From the NCBI RefSeq assembly GCF_000238295.3, contig NZ_AHCD03000044.1:868001-932000 (forward strand): a stretch of 64,000 nt of DNA, given 5' to 3'. This DNA comes from Pseudoalteromonas rubra (GTDB lineage Bacteria; Pseudomonadota; Gammaproteobacteria; Enterobacterales; Alteromonadaceae). Numbering within the stretch: the first letter of the stretch is position 1; every line of letters begins with the position of its first letter. The translations under genes and the position numbers were made by a program. Shown in pieces: positions 42,860 to 51,576 of this stretch. A model generated the notes under the pieces. The model had not been told where the DNA came from and did no database searches. It saw only the letters and a list, made by a program, of their open reading frames with translations.

Positions 42860-45043
42860 TCAATTGAGTTTTAAGTCAAAGTCGTAGTCCAGCTCATCCA
42901 TTAAAGACCAGCGATGCTGTTTGTTTTGGGTTCCTTTTCCGAGGATCCAGTAGTCATAGCTTTTGTCTATTTGTCCCTGGCTTTTCTGTATGGTCAGCCA
43001 AGCATCAACATAGCTCAGAATATCCAGATTGCGCTTCGCAACAGCAAAGCCCACCGGATATTTTAGCTGTGCACCCTTAGGCACGACCACACCAAATTCG
43101 GGGTAGAACATGCTCCAGGCAAATCCCGCCTCCGCGCTGATCACCATGGCATCGAACTGCCCGTCAGACTCGAAGAAGGCCTGGTGGTTAGATAGCGCAG
43201 ATACCTGAATATGCGAATATTTTTTTGCCAAATCCTGCATTAACGGGGTGTACTCTACGTGTGCAAGACGCAGTCCACTGTAGTTTATCACTTGTTCCCG
43301 GGTTGCTAGCTGTTTAAGCCGGTGGTCCTTGGCAATTAAGGCCAATTGTAGCTCGAGGACGGGAGCACTAAACCTGATCTGGCTGAGGTCTGCCACGTTG
43401 ATTTCCAGCCCGGACATAGCAATGTCAAAGAAGCCTTTGTTCAGGTATTCTGCAAGCTGCGCTTTTTTAAAGGGAATAAACTCAACTTTGACATTCAGAT
43501 CTGCCGCCAGTTTGTGTGCCAGACTGATATCAAATCCGACTAGTTCACCTTTTTGATTGAAGTAACTGAATGGAACGTTATCGACCAGGTAACCCACTCT
43601 CAGTAAATTCCGTTTTTTGATCACCTCTATGTTCGTCAAAGACAGTTCGCCGCTTTGGTAGGCTTTAGGTACATGATTCAGTACTTCGGCGGGAACCCGA
43701 TCAGAGACCACCATATTGGCAATGATCTCATCCGCTGCCTGTGTATCACGGGCCAGATGGTTGTTGGCCGTGAAGCTCAGCAGCATAAAAGCGGGTAGCA
43801 GGGCGCTAAGCAAAGTCAGGTAATAGATAGATCGTATCCGCTTCAAATGGAGCTGACGCTTGGTGTAAAAGATGCTCAGTAGCACAAACGAAAAAATGTA
43901 AATCACAGTCGTTGGTGACACTATTTTAGCCGTCAGCACTGACATCGACAGATAGAGCTGATAACTATCTGCCGGAATTTTCAGGCTGTCCAGCAGGTAA
44001 GGGATGGCAATATGGACGTTTGCAAAATAGCTCAGCATGGCAGACAGCGTGACGTTGGGGATCTGTTCCAGGGTAACCGGGCTGCCGGTAAGCCAGGATG
44101 CAAAGGTAACAAACATCAATGTTGTTAGTTTGCCGAGACTCGGAAAAGTATAGGCGATGGGCACCAGCACCTCTGCAATGTGATCTGACTCTTCATCACT
44201 GCGCTTTATCTTTGCCAGGTGTGTTTTTATTCCTTCAGTGATCACTGGGAGGACAATAAAGACATTGCCCGTACTGAATGCAGTTATCCAGGCATTGCGC
44301 ATCACCATAATGAGGTCGCGATATTTTACCGGGGTTAACGCCGCGACTAGCATGGGCAGCAAGGCGAACATCAGATAAACACCCAGGCAGGTGACCAGAA
44401 CCAGATAAATCTGCAAGTTGTTTAACTCTTCCATGCTGATGGTGCCCGCAGTGCTGGCGGTCATTGCAAAGATCCCGATAGGAAAGAGTTTAATGATTTT
44501 CTTTGAAATTAAGGACAACCCCTGGCCAACAACTTCCAACACATCTAGTAGACTGTTCTTTTTCCCGTTAGAAATTAATGACAGCCCCAGTGCAATACAG
44601 AATATGACCAGTGCTGGCACATTGCCTTCAGCCATAGAAGCAAAAGGGTTAGCAGGAATGTACTGGCTGACAAAGTCAACGTCGGGGGCACTGGCGACCA
44701 ATGCAGGAGAGAAAAAAGTGCCCGCATCATGGCTGGGTAAGGTAAGTGAAAACGCCCAGATAGCAGCCAGACCAACCAGCCAAAGGCTGATCATGACTGT
44801 GGTCGCTTTAATTAAAATAGACTTAACCTGATCCGGGTTAAATTTGCCCAGACCGACCACCAGACTGACGACGATGTAAGGGAAAATGGTGATCTGCATG
44901 AGTTTGACAAACCCCTCGCCGAGTGGCTTTAAAAATGCCACCCGTTCACCAAAAATAAGGCCACACACTATACCTAATAACAATGCCCAGAGCATCCAGT
45001 TAATGCCCCTTAACCAATCGATAACGAGTTTCATAATCCCCAT
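42860..45043 (-). CDS. Dicarboxylate/amino-acid:cation symporter (DAACS) fused to a solute-binding domain
   Basis: 727 residues. The first ~430 form a GltP-like symporter with about eight to ten hydrophobic helices ('LMQITIFPYIVVSLVVGLGKF', 'GNVPALVIFCIALGLSLISN', 'ITAFSTGNVFIVLPVI' and others), although the usual N-M-D-G-T motif is replaced around 'YTFPSLGKL'. After a last helix (~412-432), residues ~470-700 are a family-3 solute-binding domain ('LLRVGYLVDNVPFSYFNQKGELVGFDISLAHKLAADL' in parts, then 'GFFDIAMSGLEI'). The binding domain would sit in the periplasm beside the transporter. Binding proteins normally serve ABC or TRAP systems. Start 45043 or 45034. Confidence 0.85.
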   Translation of the reverse strand: MGIMKLVIDWLRGINWMLWALLLGIVCGLIFGERVAFLKPLGEGFVKLMQITIFPYIVVSLVVGLGKFNPDQVKSILIKATTVMISLWLVGLAAIWAFSLTLPSHDAGTFFSPALVASAPDVDFVSQYIPANPFASMAEGNVPALVIFCIALGLSLISNGKKNSLLDVLEVVGQGLSLISKKIIKLFPIGIFAMTASTAGTISMEELNNLQIYLVLVTCLGVYLMFALLPMLVAALTPVKYRDLIMVMRNAWITAFSTGNVFIVLPVITEGIKTHLAKIKRSDEESDHIAEVLVPIAYTFPSLGKLTTLMFVTFASWLTGSPVTLEQIPNVTLSAMLSYFANVHIAIPYLLDSLKIPADSYQLYLSMSVLTAKIVSPTTVIYIFSFVLLSIFYTKRQLHLKRIRSIYYLTLLSALLPAFMLLSFTANNHLARDTQAADEIIANMVVSDRVPAEVLNHVPKAYQSGELSLTNIEVIKKRNLLRVGYLVDNVPFSYFNQKGELVGFDISLAHKLAADLNVKVEFIPFKKAQLAEYLNKGFFDIAMSGLEINVADLSQIRFSAPVLELQLALIAKDHRLKQLATREQVINYSGLRLAHVEYTPLMQDLAKKYSHIQVSALSNHQAFFESDGQFDAMVISAEAGFAWSMFYPEFGVVVPKGAQLKYPVGFAVAKRNLDILSYVDAWLTIQKSQGQIDKSYDYWILGKGTQNKQHRWSLMDELDYDFDLKLN

Positions 45044-45209
45044 GTGCGCAATAAAAAAGAGCGAGATTATATTGAGGTTAGCTGAAATTAATCTGAATGC
45101 TTTACTGACATCTGAGGTTTTTGTAAATGTAACTGGCTGAGGAGCGCAACGCTATCGGCAGGTTTTCTATGACTTTGCCACCAAGAATAGTGCGGAAAAG
45201 GCCTATTTG
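45044..45209. other. Gap after the symporter start, holding a leftover open frame
   Basis: No gene is called here. From 45141 a plus-strand frame with a coding-like look (for example 'YDFATKNSAEKAYLMSRKID') runs into the short ORF at 45210 and ends at 45314. It has no start codon before 45207, so it could be the 3' remnant of a decayed gene. The symporter promoter should also lie in this gap. Confidence 0.35.
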
Positions 45210-45314
45210 ATGAGTCGAAAGATCGATAAACTAAGTGCGATAATGGTAAACCATTACGTTATCGGGAACGTTAAAAGCGGCATATATTACAGTGCTTTGG
45301 CTAAGAGTTATTAG
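45210..45314 (+). CDS. Possible 34-residue small protein or 3' gene remnant
   Basis: ATG 45210 to TAG 45314 encodes about 34 residues ('MSRKIDKLSAIMVNHYVIGN...'), with AAAAGG about 9 bases upstream. The same frame is open from 45141 without an earlier ATG or GTG. A good intrinsic terminator at 45365-45391 faces the right way. No family is recognised. It could be a real small gene or the end of a lost one. Confidence 0.3.
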   Translation: MSRKIDKLSAIMVNHYVIGNVKSGIYYSALAKSY

Positions 45315-45364
45315 CAATTTTGGTCGTCTGGCTTTTGACATTAGAAATAAAGGCTATCGGTTGT

Positions 45365-45391
45365 GTGCTCGCATGATTACGAGCACTTTTT
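45365..45391 (+). terminator. Rho-independent terminator with no obvious upstream gene
   Basis: GTGCTCG (45365-45371), loop CATGATTA, CGAGCAC (45380-45386), then TTTTT. It works for plus-strand transcription, yet the only upstream plus-strand candidate is the short ORF ending at 45314. It implies a short transcript (small mRNA, sRNA or gene relic) from this gap. Confidence 0.7.
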
Positions 45392-45430
45392 ACTGACGCT
45401 TGGTCTGACAGAAAGTCTAACCTCGCTGGA

Positions 45431-45922
45431 TTACAGCTGATAATCCTCGCCATTTTTGGCGCGATAACATTTACGGTCTTGTTGTGTCACTAAGGTATAT
45501 TGTACGCCCGACACAAAACTCATCCACATACGACTGCCTGCTTCACCTTCCCCAGTTACGGCACTGAGGGGGGTTTCGTACTGAACATCGTTCAGGTGGG
45601 CGCGGTCATGATGGCGAGGCTCACAGCCCGTGTCAAAACTCAGTTCAATGTGCATGCCATCTGCTTTTTTCAATAATAGTGCACTGGGAGATTCACGATG
45701 ACCGCATAAAGCAACGAATTGCTTGGAGTTTTTGAGGCCACAATGTTGGCCATCGGCAAAGAACACCATTAAATGGTTGTAGTAAACGACGTAAGAGCTT
45801 ACTTCTTTATGAGAGCCGAATTCTAAAGGACAATGCTGATCCAGGTACTGCTTTGCGACGGTCAGCTTTTGACATTCTGTGCTGGTGTTTTCTAATTCTG
45901 TTTGCTGAATTTGTGCTTTCAT
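45431..45922 (-). CDS. Free-standing malate synthase G domain-like protein (163 aa)
   Basis: I start at the ATG with first base 45922 (GGGAA 7 bases upstream). Residues ~28-125 align with an internal piece of malate synthase G: 'YLDQHCPLEFGSHKEV' resembles the E. coli enzyme's 'FLDESLPLENGSYQDV', 'SPSALLLKKADGMHIEL' resembles 'APTCILLKNNGLHIEL', and 'DRAHLNDVQYETPLSAV' resembles 'DPAHINDVIVEAAISTI'. This is the beta-rich insert before the catalytic barrel; none of the barrel is present. The frame is intact, so it is either a domesticated single domain or a tidy relic. The divergent neighbour is a RamB-like regulator, a family tied to acetate/glyoxylate genes. Confidence 0.8.
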   Translation of the reverse strand: MKAQIQQTELENTSTECQKLTVAKQYLDQHCPLEFGSHKEVSSYVVYYNHLMVFFADGQHCGLKNSKQFVALCGHRESPSALLLKKADGMHIELSFDTGCEPRHHDRAHLNDVQYETPLSAVTGEGEAGSRMWMSFVSGVQYTLVTQQDRKCYRAKNGEDYQL

Positions 45923-46127
45923 GTGTGTATTCCCAGTTACCAATGTTACCCGATATAAGCTGCCAATGTGCGGTGATGGCTTAATTGCCGGTCAATTCAC
46001 CTGTTGTCGTCACAATACAAAATATCGCTACTATTATTAATTACCTGCTTAGTCCCGGTGGGGCGCAGAAGCTTCTGTTGACAAATTCAGTGTATGAAAA
46101 AAAATCGATAAATTTCACAAAAAGAAT

Positions 46128-46140
46128 TTTACAGTGTAAA
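46128..46140. promoter_or_regulatory. Candidate operator TTTACA-G-TGTAAA
   Basis: TTTACAGTGTAAA is a 6+6 palindrome with one central base. Similar half-sites flank it: TTTCAC at 46113-46118 and TTTTAC at 46141-46146. It sits between the divergent malate-synthase-like gene and the regulator at 46231, about 90 bases before the regulator start. Autoregulation by that regulator is inferred. Confidence 0.5.
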
Positions 46141-46230
46141 TTTTACAAAAACTGGTCTGACCATGCGCTGTGGCATAGTAGTGAGGCATAAGCGTTCAGG
46201 CACCTTACAGACGTAAACAGGAATGAAGCG

Positions 46231-47724
46231 GTGAAAAAAAATTCAGAACTCATGAGAAAGTCACACTTTCTGGGCACCAAAATTCGTAATTTACGCAAGC
46301 GAAATCACTTAACACTTGAGGATTTGTCTGCCCGATGTATCCGCTTTGATCCACAATCGGCGCCATCGGTATCCTATTTGTCCATGATCGAGCGCGGTAA
46401 ACGTACGCCCAGCAGTGATATGCTCGAGAATCTGGCTGAGGTGTTTCAGAAGCCAGTAGAGTGGTTTTTGGACAATGAGCCTGAAGTAACCGAAATCACG
46501 CCACAAAAAGGGCGTCATGGCGGGATCAGCGGCATGGCATTAGAGCCTAACTTTTTATTTGATAATGACATTTTGCAAATAGCCATTCCGGAAATGTTGT
46601 CTCAGACCGGGATCAGTGGACGTCAGTTTGCTCACCTGTTGATCCGCGCCCACCAGGAACATCACCAGAATCACTTTCCCGATCTTGAACGGGCAGCAGA
46701 AGAAGTGGGTGGCAAAGATCTCTATTTGAATGCGGATACTCTGCTGAGCATGCTTAAAGCACAGGGTCTTGTGGTGCATTGGTTCGATGAAGCTCCGGGA
46801 GAGATTATCGATGAAAGTGGGCACATGTTTCAGCGTGTCATTACCTCATATTTTGCGCCGCCGAATCAGGTCCATGTCAATCGTATGTTGCTGCAAAATC
46901 AGCCCAGACTTAAATACGATTTGGCCGTGCATCTGGGTCATGCGGTGTTACACAACAGAGATGGACTGCAATGTGTGCTCGGCTCAGGCGGAGTGAGTGG
47001 CGGAACAAACGCGGATGAATCTGCGCCAAATGCGCAGGATATCCTCTCTGCGTGGCATGACTTTGAGTCCAGCTTTTTTGCAGGTGCGTTACTGTGCCCT
47101 AAAGTAGCTTATCGACAATTGTTAGATTCTTATGGTTATGAAACGCACATACATCAGGCGCTGGGGATCTCTCCCTCGGTAGCAATGCGCAGGATGACGG
47201 TTGCTTCGCCTTACCCACATTGGCATTACTTTGATGCCTATTTACCCGGTAAGCTTAAAGCGGTATATCGCGGTAACGGCATCCCCTTGCCCTGGGGAAA
47301 TATGCGTAGCGTTGCAGATCCATGCCAGCACTGGGCTGTGTTCCGTAAATTTCAGGAGCAGGCCATGCAAGCCAGCGCGCAACTGTCTGTGCTTAATGTG
47401 AACAATCAACCCCGGCTTTATTGCTGTGAGTCTATCAAGGTGAATGACGTGGCGGATAATCCCCATGTGCTTTGTGCCGGAATAGACTTAAACCCGGCGA
47501 TCGCAGCACAGGGGCTGGATGCGAATGAAGTGGTACAAGAGTTACAGGCACTGTGTATTAAGCAGGGCGGTGCGAGTGTGGTACCCTGGCATTTGAAAAA
47601 GCAATTGCAAAGCGTGGCTAAAATCTTAAATATCAACTGGATTGAGCGGGGAATAGCGAATGATGTCCGTGTGATTTGTACACGCGGTAAAGCTTGCCCC
47701 CGACAACCTGGTTGTTATGACTAG
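46231..47724 (+). CDS. XRE-type regulator with DUF3612/RamB-like effector domain
   Basis: 497 residues. An HTH_3 domain lies at about residues 12-80 ('LGTKIRNLRKRNHLTLEDLSARC', 'SYLSMIERGKRTPSSDMLENLAEVF'). A large C-terminal domain follows with a degenerate ImmA/IrrE-like 'LAVHLGHAVLH' motif and a terminal Cys cluster ('CTRGKACPRQPGCYD'). This is the short-chain fatty acyl/RamB-type layout. In Mycobacterium and Corynebacterium RamB controls isocitrate lyase and malate synthase; in vibrios DUF3612 regulators are, from memory, found near aceB/aceA. Here the divergent gene is only a malate-synthase-like domain. The last 4 bases overlap the convergent gene at 47721. Confidence 0.85.
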   Translation: MKKNSELMRKSHFLGTKIRNLRKRNHLTLEDLSARCIRFDPQSAPSVSYLSMIERGKRTPSSDMLENLAEVFQKPVEWFLDNEPEVTEITPQKGRHGGISGMALEPNFLFDNDILQIAIPEMLSQTGISGRQFAHLLIRAHQEHHQNHFPDLERAAEEVGGKDLYLNADTLLSMLKAQGLVVHWFDEAPGEIIDESGHMFQRVITSYFAPPNQVHVNRMLLQNQPRLKYDLAVHLGHAVLHNRDGLQCVLGSGGVSGGTNADESAPNAQDILSAWHDFESSFFAGALLCPKVAYRQLLDSYGYETHIHQALGISPSVAMRRMTVASPYPHWHYFDAYLPGKLKAVYRGNGIPLPWGNMRSVADPCQHWAVFRKFQEQAMQASAQLSVLNVNNQPRLYCCESIKVNDVADNPHVLCAGIDLNPAIAAQGLDANEVVQELQALCIKQGGASVVPWHLKKQLQSVAKILNINWIERGIANDVRVICTRGKACPRQPGCYD

Positions 47725-48182
47725 CGGATAGAGATAGCAATCTCTACTTCATCACTTTGGTGATAGATTTCTATATCCTGATGGTAGGCGCGCTGATATG
47801 GGCAATCACTATGCTCGAAGTAGCGCCAGACAAGCTCCCACAGGCGAATAACTGTTTGCGGCATTTCGCCCTGGGCTGCAAAACTCAGGTATCGCCCGCC
47901 ATCTAGCTGTTGAATTTGCAGTGTTTTATCCGTATCAGCATGTGCCATCAATCCAGCTGCATCGCAGGCAACCATAGCATCAAAGTCTCCATGATGATCT
48001 GACTCGTAGCCTGAATAGATGCCATAGAGTGTGCTGCCTTCTGATAATAAAGGGGCATATTTTTGGCTAAAAGTTTGCCACAGCTGGGCTATTTGACCTT
48101 CTCCTTCGGTCTGCTCATGATGATTATTGGTGCGGGTACTGATCCCCACTAATTGGCGTGAAGTGAATGTTTTAACTTCCAT
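47721..48182 (-). CDS. GyrI-like/AraC effector-binding domain protein
   Basis: 153 residues from the ATG with first base 48182 (AGGGAA upstream). The frame open to 48350 adds about 56 residues unlike the family. The GyrI-like small-molecule-binding fold is suggested by 'MEVKTFTSRQLVGISTRT', 'LYGIYSGYESDHHGDFDAMVACD', 'GGRYLSFAAQGEMPQTVIRLWELVW' and 'YHQDIEIYHQSDEVEIAISI'. Such proteins bind lipophilic cations or other ligands, alone or as part of AraC/MerR regulators. Convergent with the regulator at 46231. Confidence 0.8.
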   Translation of the reverse strand: MEVKTFTSRQLVGISTRTNNHHEQTEGEGQIAQLWQTFSQKYAPLLSEGSTLYGIYSGYESDHHGDFDAMVACDAAGLMAHADTDKTLQIQQLDGGRYLSFAAQGEMPQTVIRLWELVWRYFEHSDCPYQRAYHQDIEIYHQSDEVEIAISIR

Positions 48183-48596
48183 TAGATTCCCTGGTAACTC
48201 GTCGTATGTCGCGAAAATTGCTTTACTCCGAATATCTGTCCTTGTCTTCTGACACAGCCACCCATTCTGCATGACTATTAGCCTTTCCCAAGAGAGGCGG
48301 AGAGTGCAATTTAAACCAATCCACATAATGAAATAACCAATTTTAGCCAAGACGTCCTTTGTGATAACCGGGTAAAAATGTGGCGAATCCAGGCTTGTAA
48401 GACAAGTTAAAACTGGGACGCTTTTACACAGTGACCAGCAGATTTAATCCCTGATATTGGTCGCACATTAAGATAGATTAGTATTATATGTATATTTAAT
48501 AGTCACTTAGACTATTAATAAGGCGGTCGAATAGTAACATAGTGTGGGTTTTAGGCAAGCAACTGGGAAATAAAATATCCATAATGATAATTTGAC
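48183..48596. other. Intergenic region, no gene seen
   Basis: About 410 bases between the GyrI-like gene start and the hairpin that ends the next minus-strand gene. The part up to 48350 is open in the GyrI-like frame but reads as non-coding. The rest is AT-rich, with no ORF, tRNA or clear promoter recognised by eye. Confidence 0.4.
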
Positions 48597-48617
48597 TGGG
48601 GACCGCAAGGGTCCCCA
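48597..48617 (-). terminator. Hairpin terminator of the secreted beta-helix-like gene
   Basis: TGGGGACC (48597-48604) and GGTCCCCA (48610-48617) form an 8-bp stem with loop GCAAG, 25 bases past the stop at 48642. Similar ATAATGATAATTT and ATAGTGATAATTT strings flank it on either side. Confidence 0.6.
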
Positions 48618-48641
48618 TAGTGATAATTTTGTCACTCAAGA

Positions 48642-49616
48642 CTATTGACCACGCCAATCCCAATCTGGATAAAAAACGCCGTTCACCGTTGCATTGTGAC
48701 CCGAGATGATAGAGTTTGGCTTGTCAACGGGCTGCCACCCGGTCGCTGAGGAGTGCTCCAGCTCGAATACCACATTACCCCATAGTCTGTAGGGTCCTGT
48801 GATGTTCGACTGTCTATATGCTGCGAACAGAGTTTGACCACCCATCATGATTTCTTTAACCGAGCTTTGGTTGTTTACTTCAGCCACGCCTTTGCTCCAG
48901 ATTTTAAGCAGCTGAATGCTGGATTGGTTGTCACCCAGAAAATAGCCGTTACCAGACACTTCAACATCATCAAATTGATTGCTGCTGGTTGAGCGGGCCA
49001 TGGAGGTATCGGTGACATTCAATGCCACCTGACGATTGCCCTCCATGAGGTTTGCCGCTGAACTACCGGATACCTTCAACTGTAACCCTTTGTGGTTTTT
49101 CACATAAAGCGTGCTGTTTTCATCTGCAAGGAAGGGGTAAAAAGGGGCTTTGGGGTCAAAAATATGCGTTGTTTTAAGGCCATCTATTGTGACGGTTGCA
49201 TTGGCGTCAACGTGCAATGACAGCGCGTTTTCAGGTGTGTCTATTGCAAAGTTTCTAAGTGTGGACACCGCGGATTTTATGCGTATTACACTTTGCTGTT
49301 CATCGCTGTCGCCGAGCTTGATCGACGCTGCCTGCTGATCCTGGCCCGTTAGTGTGATCCCATCGCGTTCGATGAGAATTGGCCCCATGCACTGACCTGA
49401 AAATTCGACTGTCATGTCAAATGACAGGGCATGAAGGTAGTCGAGCATACGCCTGAGTGCCAGCGGATCATGTTCACACTTTACGGTGATTGTGTGATGG
49501 GTGCCATTGAGCGCTAATTCAGGGATATTTTCCGCGTTGATTGGATGTGCCGTTATAGTACACGCACTGAGAAATAGCGGGATCATAGTTCGGATAAGTG
49601 TATTTATTGGGGTCAT
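48642..49616 (-). CDS. Exported protein, probably beta-helix fold (324 aa)
   Basis: The N-terminus 'MIPLFLSACTITAHP' contains a signal segment with a possible lipobox (FLSA-C). The body is rich in short hydrophobic strands separated by Asn/Asp/Gly/Ser, such as 'GPILIERDGITLTGQDQQAA' and 'VIRIKSAVSTLRNFAIDTPEN'. This resembles the first turns of right-handed beta-helix (pectate-lyase-like) proteins. No catalytic residues can be identified and no family is named with confidence. It is monocistronic, with a hairpin terminator at 48597 and its own upstream gap to 49788. Confidence 0.65.
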   Translation of the reverse strand: MTPINTLIRTMIPLFLSACTITAHPINAENIPELALNGTHHTITVKCEHDPLALRRMLDYLHALSFDMTVEFSGQCMGPILIERDGITLTGQDQQAASIKLGDSDEQQSVIRIKSAVSTLRNFAIDTPENALSLHVDANATVTIDGLKTTHIFDPKAPFYPFLADENSTLYVKNHKGLQLKVSGSSAANLMEGNRQVALNVTDTSMARSTSSNQFDDVEVSGNGYFLGDNQSSIQLLKIWSKGVAEVNNQSSVKEIMMGGQTLFAAYRQSNITGPYRLWGNVVFELEHSSATGWQPVDKPNSIISGHNATVNGVFYPDWDWRGQ

Positions 49617-49788
49617 TCCTGTGGCCTTACATGTTGTTTTAATGAAAATAAAATGTAGCGCCAGTGATATTGTTGGTCAATTGTTTTTACTAATTTATTC
49701 GGCAGGAAAGCATTATAACTCAATAGTTAGTAAATCTTATTCTTAAAATCAATTGTTTATGCCGGATCTTTCGACCCGGCATTAGGGT

Positions 49789-51576
49789 TTAGTTCATCAG
49801 TTGACGTATGAACTTAACAGGCGCACTGCCGTAGCTGAGAAACTCTTCATGGAAGGCTTTGAGGTCAAAGTCCTGGCCCAATTGTTTCTTTTGCTCTTCG
49901 CGCAGATCGTAAATCTCGCGGAATCCGCTGTAATAACTGGTAAGCTGAACCTGACTGAGTGTTGCCCGGCGCCACTTTCCTTCGGCTTCGGCTCGTTCCT
50001 GGTACGCCCCATTCATTAGCAGATCCAGGCCTTGTTCTTTGCTGAATCCTTTAACCTGAATGCCATAGTCCAGGATAGTGTTGCAGATAACACGCAGGTT
50101 CCACTTGTAGTACATAAGCCACATTTCTGGTTCGAAATTGCCGTATCCTTCTTCCAGCATCATGCGTTCTGTATACACAGCCCAGCCTTCAACCATGGCA
50201 CCATTACCAAAGATGCTTTTTACCAATGAAGGAGAAGTGTTGGAGTAAACCAGCTGGGTGTAGTGACCTGGAACTGCTTCATGAATATTCAGAATTTGTA
50301 AAATCCAGTGATTGTACTCACGTAGCATTGAGCCAGCCTGCTCATCCGTCAGTCCATCCAGAGGCTCCACGTTATAGTAGGTGTTCTCTTTTTTCTCGTA
50401 AGGTCCCGGTGCAGAAATCGACGCCAGCGCAAAGCCGCGCATATAATCCGGTGTCTGGCGCACAACCAGCGGTTTTTCAGGATCTAATGTCAGTAAGTCT
50501 TTTTCCATCACAAAACGTTCCAGTTCGGGGATCTGGCGTTTGATTTCGTTAACAAATTCAGACTTCTCGATATGGCGCTGAGACAGGTGTTTGATTAGTG
50601 TAGCTATGGCTTCGGCATCATTTTCGGGGCGTGTTGTATTCGGAAAATACTTGGGCCAAAGTTGCTCGGTTAACTTGATCATTTGTGTTGTTACGCGGGC
50701 TTTGTCTGCAAGTGCCTTTTGGTACATTTGCTTTGCGGTGTAACCCGATTGAATATCAAACGCAAATTTCTCTTCGTAGAGTTCCTCACCAATCCGGAAG
50801 CTTCGGGCTTCGCCAGTTGATTGCATCTTTTTCTCAACCGCAGTCAGAAAATCTATGTAGCCATGGATGGCTGTTTTGGCATTAGCAAAGCGTTGTTTGA
50901 ACTCTGCTTTTTCTTTTTCGCTAAAGGTGCTTAGCGCATCGACCCGGGTCAATAAGTCGTCTGTTAAAACGCTAAATGCCCCATTATTTTGCTGGATCCC
51001 AAGTTGGGTATATTCCAAAGTCGGATCCTTGATATTTGCCTGTGCAGCGCGATAGTACCCAGGTACATAATTGAGTCGATTAAAGACCAGACGAAGTTTC
51101 TCATCTTCAGACTTAAAACGGCTGTTCAGAATGGTCGCGAAGCCGTACGAGACATTGTAGCGACTGGGGTTCCACTGCCAGCTTTTGAACTTTTCGATTT
51201 CCCAGCGGGTACTTTTGAGTCTGTTTTCTATCAGGTGATAATCAATTTTAAGGCTGGCACTGAGCTTTGTTAAATCAAATGCGTGTAGTTTTGCCAGCTG
51301 CGCCTCTATAAAGGCCAGGCTGGCTGCGCGGCTCGCAGCATCCGGGATGGTGATGACATCATCATATTTGCCATAGCCATAGTACATAGATTGTTCGGGA
51401 TACTGTTGCCAGAATTGTTCAATAAACTGCTCTGAGAATGCTTTGAAAGCGGTTTCATTGGTTTGTTGACTGGTTACTGAACTGGCTTGCTTGGCATCTG
51501 TTTGAGTCGTTGTCTGAGCACAACCTGCCAGTGCAAAAATGGCTGCCAGAGAAAGGCTGAGCGCCGTTTTTTTCAT
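49789..51576 (-). CDS. DUF885 family lipoprotein, predicted metal-dependent hydrolase
   Basis: 595 residues with lipoprotein signal 'MKKTALSLSLAAIFALAGC'. The DUF885 hallmark 'ILNIHEAVPGHYTQLVY' (H-E-x-x-P-G-H, a zinc-binding motif) is present, with 'GAMVEGWAVYTERMMLEEGY' further on (second glutamate motif W-A-x-Y-x-E). Family members are predicted membrane-anchored peptidases; a few are known aminopeptidase-like enzymes. The start overlaps the stop of soxR by 4 bases, so it probably shares the soxR transcript. That link would tie it to redox stress control only indirectly. Confidence 0.88.
   Translation of the reverse strand: MKKTALSLSLAAIFALAGCAQTTTQTDAKQASSVTSQQTNETAFKAFSEQFIEQFWQQYPEQSMYYGYGKYDDVITIPDAASRAASLAFIEAQLAKLHAFDLTKLSASLKIDYHLIENRLKSTRWEIEKFKSWQWNPSRYNVSYGFATILNSRFKSEDEKLRLVFNRLNYVPGYYRAAQANIKDPTLEYTQLGIQQNNGAFSVLTDDLLTRVDALSTFSEKEKAEFKQRFANAKTAIHGYIDFLTAVEKKMQSTGEARSFRIGEELYEEKFAFDIQSGYTAKQMYQKALADKARVTTQMIKLTEQLWPKYFPNTTRPENDAEAIATLIKHLSQRHIEKSEFVNEIKRQIPELERFVMEKDLLTLDPEKPLVVRQTPDYMRGFALASISAPGPYEKKENTYYNVEPLDGLTDEQAGSMLREYNHWILQILNIHEAVPGHYTQLVYSNTSPSLVKSIFGNGAMVEGWAVYTERMMLEEGYGNFEPEMWLMYYKWNLRVICNTILDYGIQVKGFSKEQGLDLLMNGAYQERAEAEGKWRRATLSQVQLTSYYSGFREIYDLREEQKKQLGQDFDLKAFHEEFLSYGSAPVKFIRQLMN

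Noticed and set aside
45985..46191. 68-codon plus-strand frame before the DUF3612-type regulator
   Set aside because: It has no ribosome-binding site or family features and overlaps the palindromic operator region.
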